DNA from: Chloroflexota bacterium
GTDB lineage: Bacteria; Chloroflexota; Limnocylindria; Limnocylindrales; CSP1-4
Direction: 5' to 3'
Assembly (NCBI GenBank): GCA_021802825.1
Contig: JAJZRG010000002.1
Coordinates: 1-64,000 of the forward strand
Length of the DNA: 64,000 nt
This document shows positions 59,930 through 64,000 of the stretch, in pieces (the stretch's first letter is position 1; the number at the start of each line of letters is the position of its first letter). Under the pieces are notes generated by a model that was not told where the DNA came from, ran no database searches, and saw only the letters and a list, made by a program, of their open reading frames with translations. The position numbers and the translations under genes were made by a program.

Positions 59930-61303
59930 ATGGGCAGTGACGACCTTACGTACGGGGAGGCCCTCGCCGCCCTCGAGGCACGAGGCCGCTTCGGCATCCG
60001 GTTGGGCCTGGGCCGAGTCCGCGCGCTGCTGAGCGCCATGGGCGACCCGCAGGCGAGCGTGCGCGGCGCGCTGGTGGCCGGCACGAATGGGAAGGGCAGC
60101 GTCATCGCGCTCGCGGGCTCTGCCTTGCGCGCCGCCGGGTATCGCGTCGGCGAGACGCCCAAGCCGCACTTGGTGACGTACCGCGAGCGGATCGTGGTGG
60201 ACGGCCGGCCGATCCCCGCAGACGACTTCGCACAGCTGGTGACGGCCGTTATAGCGGTCGCCGACGACGCGACGCGGGGCCTCGGCCGGGCCACCGAGTT
60301 CGAACTCCTGACGGCGGCGATGTTCCGCCACTTCGCGACGAGCCGGCTCGACCTCGCGCTCGTCGAGGTGGGCCTGGGCGGCCGGCTCGATGCGACGAAC
60401 GCTTGGGACGGCGGCGTGGCCGCGCTGACGAACGTGGCGCTCGACCACACCGAGTACCTCGGGCCGACGATCGGCGCCATCGCCCGCGAGAAGGCGCAGA
60501 TTGTCAAGCGCGGCGACGTCGCGGTGACGGGAGCCGAAGGCGAGGCGCTGACGATCCTCCGGCGCCGCTGCGGCCGGCTCGGCGTGCCTGTGACGGTTGC
60601 CCCGCCGGCGCCGGTGCTCGGCTGGACGCGCGACACGCTGACCGTGGACCTGCCGCGCCTCGGCGCCGCGGAGATTGGGCTGCGTGGCCGGCACCAGGCG
60701 GCGAACGCCTCGGTGGCTGACGCGCTGCTCGACGCGCTCGGCGTGGCGGGGATCGCGACGGTCCCCGACGGCGCCCGCCGTCGCGGGTATCGCGAGGCCC
60801 GTTGGCCGGGGCGCCTCGAGTTGCTCGACATGCCGAACCCGCGCGGCGCCGGGACCCGCGAGGTGCTGCTCGATGGGGCGCACAACCCCGCCGGGGCGGC
60901 CGCACTCGCTGTTGCGCTGGACGACCTGCGGCCGCTGCTGGCCGGCGGGACCGCGACACCGCCGACGCCGCTGGCGCTGGTGTGGGCCGCGATGGCCGAC
61001 AAGGACGTGGCCGGGACGATCGCCGAGATCGCCCGGTCGGAGGCCGTGCGAGGAGCGACGGTTGTCTGCACCGCCCCCGCCCTTCCGCGAGCCCTCGCGC
61101 CCGATGCACTCGCCGCGGCCTGGTCGCGCGCCGGGGTCCCCGGGCTGGCCGTGCGCACGGCGCCCAGCCCGGAGGCGGCACTGGACGACGTGCTGGCGCT
61201 GGGTGACGGGCCGGTGGTGGTGGCGGGCTCGCTGCACCTCGTCGGGGTCGTGCGGTCGCGGCTCGTGGACGACCCCCTGCTCAGGGACCCGGTGGCGGCA
61301 TGA
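59930..61303 (+). CDS. folC: Folylpolyglutamate/dihydrofolate synthase
   Basis: 457 residues from the ATG at 59930; GTG 59903, coupled to the previous stop as GTGA, is an alternative adding nine residues. Mur-ligase-like: LVAGTNGKGSVIALAGSALR (P-loop), TPKPHLVTYRERI, VEVGLGGRLDATNAW, ALDHTEYLGPTIGAIAREKA and LLDGAHNPAGAAAL. It adds glutamate to dihydropteroate and to folates. First of three folate genes with 4-nt overlaps. Confidence 0.95.
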   Translation: MGSDDLTYGEALAALEARGRFGIRLGLGRVRALLSAMGDPQASVRGALVAGTNGKGSVIALAGSALRAAGYRVGETPKPHLVTYRERIVVDGRPIPADDFAQLVTAVIAVADDATRGLGRATEFELLTAAMFRHFATSRLDLALVEVGLGGRLDATNAWDGGVAALTNVALDHTEYLGPTIGAIAREKAQIVKRGDVAVTGAEGEALTILRRRCGRLGVPVTVAPPAPVLGWTRDTLTVDLPRLGAAEIGLRGRHQAANASVADALLDALGVAGIATVPDGARRRGYREARWPGRLELLDMPNPRGAGTREVLLDGAHNPAGAAALAVALDDLRPLLAGGTATPPTPLALVWAAMADKDVAGTIAEIARSEAVRGATVVCTAPALPRALAPDALAAAWSRAGVPGLAVRTAPSPEAALDDVLALGDGPVVVAGSLHLVGVVRSRLVDDPLLRDPVAA

Positions 61304-62346
61304 CCCACGACCGCGGCCCTCAGCCGTCCCGCCGCCCGCCCGGACCCGCCGACCGCGACCTTCCCTTGGGGCGGAGCGTCGTCGAGGCGCGTCCCGACCT
61401 GGGCGGCGGCGCGGCCACGCCCTCGTTCGCGCTCCCGCCCGACGCGTCGCCCGGCCTGCCCGGCGCCCCCGCCCCGCTCGTCATCGGCCCCCGCACGTTC
61501 GCCTGGGGCCAGCGCACGTACGTCATGGGCATCCTCAACGTGACGCCGGATTCGTTCTCGGGCGACGGCCTGCTGGCGGCGCCTGGCGATCCCGTCCCCG
61601 ACCCCGTCGAGGCGGCCGTGGGCCGGGCGCGCCAGATGGTCGAGGATGGCGCCGACATCCTCGACATCGGCGGGGCCTCATCGCGTCCCGGCCACACGCC
61701 GCTGCGCCCCGAGGAGGAGACCGCCCGAGTCATCCCGGTCATCCGCGCGGTCGCGGCGGCCCTGCCCGGCACGCCGATCTCGATCGACACCACCAGCCCC
61801 GGCGTTGCGGCCGCGGCGGTGGCCGCGGGCGCGCACCTGCTCAACGACGTCTGGGGCGTGGCCGACGAGCCGGCGATGGTCGGCGCGGCCGCCGAGCTGG
61901 GCGTTCCGATCGTTCTGATGCACAACCGCAGCGAGCCGCGCTATCGGGACCTCCTGGCGGAAGTGGTGACCGACCTGTGGCGGGCGATCGAGCGGGCGCT
62001 GGACGCGGGCGTGCCGTGGGACCGGGTGATCGTGGACCCGGGCTTCGGCTTTGGCAAGACGCCCGACCACAACCTCGCCCTCCTGGCAGGCCTCGGCTCG
62101 CTGCGCGTGCTGGGCCGGCCCATCCTGCTGGGCACATCGCGCAAGTCCACCCTGGGCAAGGTGCTGGACCTGCCCCCGGACCAGCGGGTCGAGGCCACCG
62201 CCGCGACAGCCGTCCTTGGCATCGCGGCCGGCGCCGCCGACATCATTCGCGTCCACGACGTGCGGGAGAACGTGCGCGCTGCCCGCATCGCCGATGCCGT
62301 CGTCCGCGACTGGCGGCCGGACAGCTGGGCGGAATCGCCCAGATGA
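61300..62346 (+). CDS. folP: Dihydropteroate synthase
   Basis: 348 residues, about 70 longer than usual because of a Pro/Arg-rich N-terminus. The core has VMGILNVTPDSFSGDG, DILDIGGASSRPGHTPL, ISIDTTSPGVA, LLNDVWGV, IVDPGFGFGKTPDHNL and LGTSRKST, the complete set for binding the pterin and p-aminobenzoate. ATGA overlaps with folC upstream and folB downstream. Confidence 0.95.
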   Translation: MTHDRGPQPSRRPPGPADRDLPLGRSVVEARPDLGGGAATPSFALPPDASPGLPGAPAPLVIGPRTFAWGQRTYVMGILNVTPDSFSGDGLLAAPGDPVPDPVEAAVGRARQMVEDGADILDIGGASSRPGHTPLRPEEETARVIPVIRAVAAALPGTPISIDTTSPGVAAAAVAAGAHLLNDVWGVADEPAMVGAAAELGVPIVLMHNRSEPRYRDLLAEVVTDLWRAIERALDAGVPWDRVIVDPGFGFGKTPDHNLALLAGLGSLRVLGRPILLGTSRKSTLGKVLDLPPDQRVEATAATAVLGIAAGAADIIRVHDVRENVRAARIADAVVRDWRPDSWAESPR

Positions 62347-62714
62347 GCGATCGGATCCTGATCGAGGGGATGGTCTTCGAGGGCACGCACGGCGTCTACC
62401 CCGAGGAGCAGGTAACACCGCAGCCGTTCGAGGTGGACGTGGAGCTGGCGCTCAACCTCCAGCCTGCGGGCATGTCCGACGACCTCGCGCTCACCGTGGA
62501 CTACGGGCGCGTGTTGGACGTCTGCCGCCAGATCGTGGAATCAACGCGGTTCAACCTCATCGAGGCCCTCGCCGAGGCCATCGCCGAAGAGCTGCTGACC
62601 GGCTTCCGCGCCATCGACTCGGTCACCGTGCGCATCCGCAAGCCCAAGGTGCAGCTGGGCGGGACGTTCCGCAGCGTGGGCGTCGAGATCCGGCGCCGCC
62701 ATCGCTCGGCGTGA
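62343..62714 (+). CDS. folB: Dihydroneopterin aldolase
   Basis: 123 residues. DRILIEGMVFEGTHGVYPEE with the conserved Glu and His-Gly-Val-Tyr, FEVDVELALNL, LTVDYGRVLDVCRQIVE and VTVRIRKPKVQLGGTF match FolB. It cleaves dihydroneopterin to the pterin used by FolK and FolP. No folK or folE is in the window. Start overlaps the folP stop. Confidence 0.95.
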   Translation: MSDRILIEGMVFEGTHGVYPEEQVTPQPFEVDVELALNLQPAGMSDDLALTVDYGRVLDVCRQIVESTRFNLIEALAEAIAEELLTGFRAIDSVTVRIRKPKVQLGGTFRSVGVEIRRRHRSA

Positions 62715-62791
62715 CGGGCCGCCTCCTCGCCTCGCGGCGACGCGCCGGCATCCCGGGCTGACAAGCCGGCCCCTCGGCGTGGCGAGCGGGC

Positions 62792-63994
62792 CTACGGCAC
62801 GCTGTCCGGGCGGACTCCGAGCGTCAGCGGGATCGTGAGGGTCTGCCCGCCGCGGATGACCGTGAGCTGCACCACGTCGTTGGGGGCGAACTGGACGAGG
62901 AGCAGGTTGAGCGGGTGCTCCTGGTCGATGGCGATGCCGTTGATGGCCGTGATGATGTCGAGGTCCTTGAGCCCCGCCGCCGCTGCCGGGCTGTTGGGCA
63001 GGATCGCCGAGCCGCCCCCGGTGTCGTGGTTGATCACCAGCGCGCCGTTGTCCACGGACAGCTTCTCGTCCTGCTTGACCTTCTGGTCAATCGCCTCGAA
63101 GTAGACGCCAATCCACGGACGTACGAGCTTCTCGCCCTTCACGGCCTGCTGCATGATCGGCTTGGCGATGTCGATCGGGATCGCGAACCCGATCCCGTTG
63201 GACCCGTCGGCGATGGCGGTGTTGATGCCCACCACGTTGCCGTCGGCGTCAGCCAGCGGCCCCCCGGAGTTGCCCGGGTTGATCGCGGCGTCCGTCTGGA
63301 TGAGGTTGCTGATGGTGGTCCCGTCGCTCGTGATGATCCGTCGCCCCTTGCCCGAGACGATGCCACTGGTCACCGAGAACGAGTAGGTGCCGAGCGGGCT
63401 GCCGACGGCGACGACGAGCTGGCCCACCTTGAGCCCATCGGAGCTGCCGAGGCTGGCCGCGGGCAGGCCCTTCGCGTCAACCTTGACGATCGCGAGGTCG
63501 GTGAGGGTGTCCACGCCGTACAGCGTCCCGGAGAACGTCCGGCCGTCCTTCAGCTCCACGGTCAGCGTGTCCGCGCCCGTGACCACGTGGTGGTTGGTGA
63601 GGATCCAGCCGTTGCTGTCGTAGATGATCCCGGAGCCGATGCCCTCGGTCTGGCTGCCGCTGAACGGGTCGCTCGATGTGGGCTTGGTGGTGATCTTGAC
63701 GACCGAGGGGCTGACCCTCGCCGACGACGTGATGACGGCCGCTGAGCCGTCATCCAGGCCTGCGGTCGTCTGGGTCGGTGTCTGGCTGCGTGCGGCCACA
63801 TTCGCGGCGGCGGGAGCGGCCGACGGCTGGTTGAACGCCCCCGAGAGGTCAAGGGCGAGGACCGTCCCCGATGACGCGAGGACGGCCGAGAGCAGGGCGA
63901 CGGTCGCGACGGTGCCGACGCCGGGGCCCGACGGGCGACGCGCGGCGCTGGGGGCAGGGTCGAAGGCGGACCGCGCCGCACGGGAGCGAGTCAC
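62792..63994 (-). CDS. HtrA/DegP-type serine protease with PDZ domain
   Basis: 400 residues from the GTG at 63994, 6 nt from the window edge, so the start may lie further upstream. One membrane helix near residue 35, a linker, then the trypsin-like domain with TNHHVVTGAD (His), TDLAIVKVDA (Asp) and NPGNSGGPLADADG (Ser), followed by a PDZ domain (AAAAGLKDLDIITAINGIAI). It degrades or refolds damaged exported proteins. Convergent with folB. Confidence 0.93.
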   Translation of the reverse strand: MTRSRAARSAFDPAPSAARRPSGPGVGTVATVALLSAVLASSGTVLALDLSGAFNQPSAAPAAANVAARSQTPTQTTAGLDDGSAAVITSSARVSPSVVKITTKPTSSDPFSGSQTEGIGSGIIYDSNGWILTNHHVVTGADTLTVELKDGRTFSGTLYGVDTLTDLAIVKVDAKGLPAASLGSSDGLKVGQLVVAVGSPLGTYSFSVTSGIVSGKGRRIITSDGTTISNLIQTDAAINPGNSGGPLADADGNVVGINTAIADGSNGIGFAIPIDIAKPIMQQAVKGEKLVRPWIGVYFEAIDQKVKQDEKLSVDNGALVINHDTGGGSAILPNSPAAAAGLKDLDIITAINGIAIDQEHPLNLLLVQFAPNDVVQLTVIRGGQTLTIPLTLGVRPDSVP

Positions 63995-64000
63995 CCCGAC

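Overview
The window is a high-G+C chromosomal segment (about 70% G+C by eye) from a free-living bacterium with a single-membrane style of envelope. It carries many lipoproteins with a lipobox, a PASTA-domain Ser/Thr kinase, Gram-positive-type LexA boxes, an ECF sigma factor paired with a DUF5667 protein, Pro/Thr-rich surface proteins and many GTG starts. This mix, with the dodecin, DUF3105 and CxxC zinc-ribbon proteins, suggests an uncultured Chloroflexota lineage (Limnocylindria/Ellin6529-like). That placement is inference; an actinobacterial origin cannot be excluded without a marker-gene tree. I see no phage, insertion sequence or CRISPR array.

Layout. 1-8.1 kb: partial LuxR-type ATPase regulator, dodecin, zinc ribbon, dnaB, a lactonase-like MBL hydrolase, autoregulated lexA, a hipBA toxin-antitoxin pair and a DUF1232-rplI pair. 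8.2-11.9 kb: a PIG-V-like transferase, dinB with an SOS-controlled DUF6504 gene behind it, and a formimino-THF cyclodeaminase-like gene. 12-16.2 kb: two beta-propeller proteins, a histidine phosphatase and a DedA protein. 16.3-23.6 kb: histidine degradation (hutH, hutU, ftcD, hutI) with an acetyltransferase-lipoprotein pair between hutH and hutU. 23.8-27.9 kb: an MBL protein, a metallopeptidase-like lipoprotein and argS. 28.0-31.5 kb: three secreted proteins that end in the same 56-57-residue C-terminal anchoring-like module. This is the most novel-looking element here. 31.5-40.1 kb: an RNase Z-like protein, an ECF sigma factor with its DUF5667 partner, and an amino-acid catabolic operon (DUF3105, FAH hydrolase, tdh, kbl, PHP phosphatase). 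40.2-48.8 kb: an alpha-glucan uptake locus (LacI regulator with three tandem operators, binding protein, two permeases, two GH13 enzymes). 48.9-57.3 kb: methyltransferase-like and membrane proteins, tRNA-Glu, an HTH/membrane pair, an orphan response regulator behind an 8-codon mini-ORF, a hydrolase, galU and the PASTA kinase. 57.4-64 kb: a zinc ribbon, an Ig-like surface protein, folC-folP-folB and an HtrA-type protease.

The genes fit a heterotroph living on amino acids and glucans. Histidine is converted to glutamate with its formimino carbon passed to folate; the cyclodeaminase and folate-synthesis genes lie in the same window. Threonine is split to glycine and acetyl-CoA. Maltodextrin-like sugars are imported and hydrolysed.

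About twenty genes have a TANNNT-like -10 hexamer 6-8 nt before the start codon and no Shine-Dalgarno, which points to widespread leaderless transcription. Other genes in the same window have clear AGGAGG sites or 4-nt GTGA/ATGA overlaps with the gene before.
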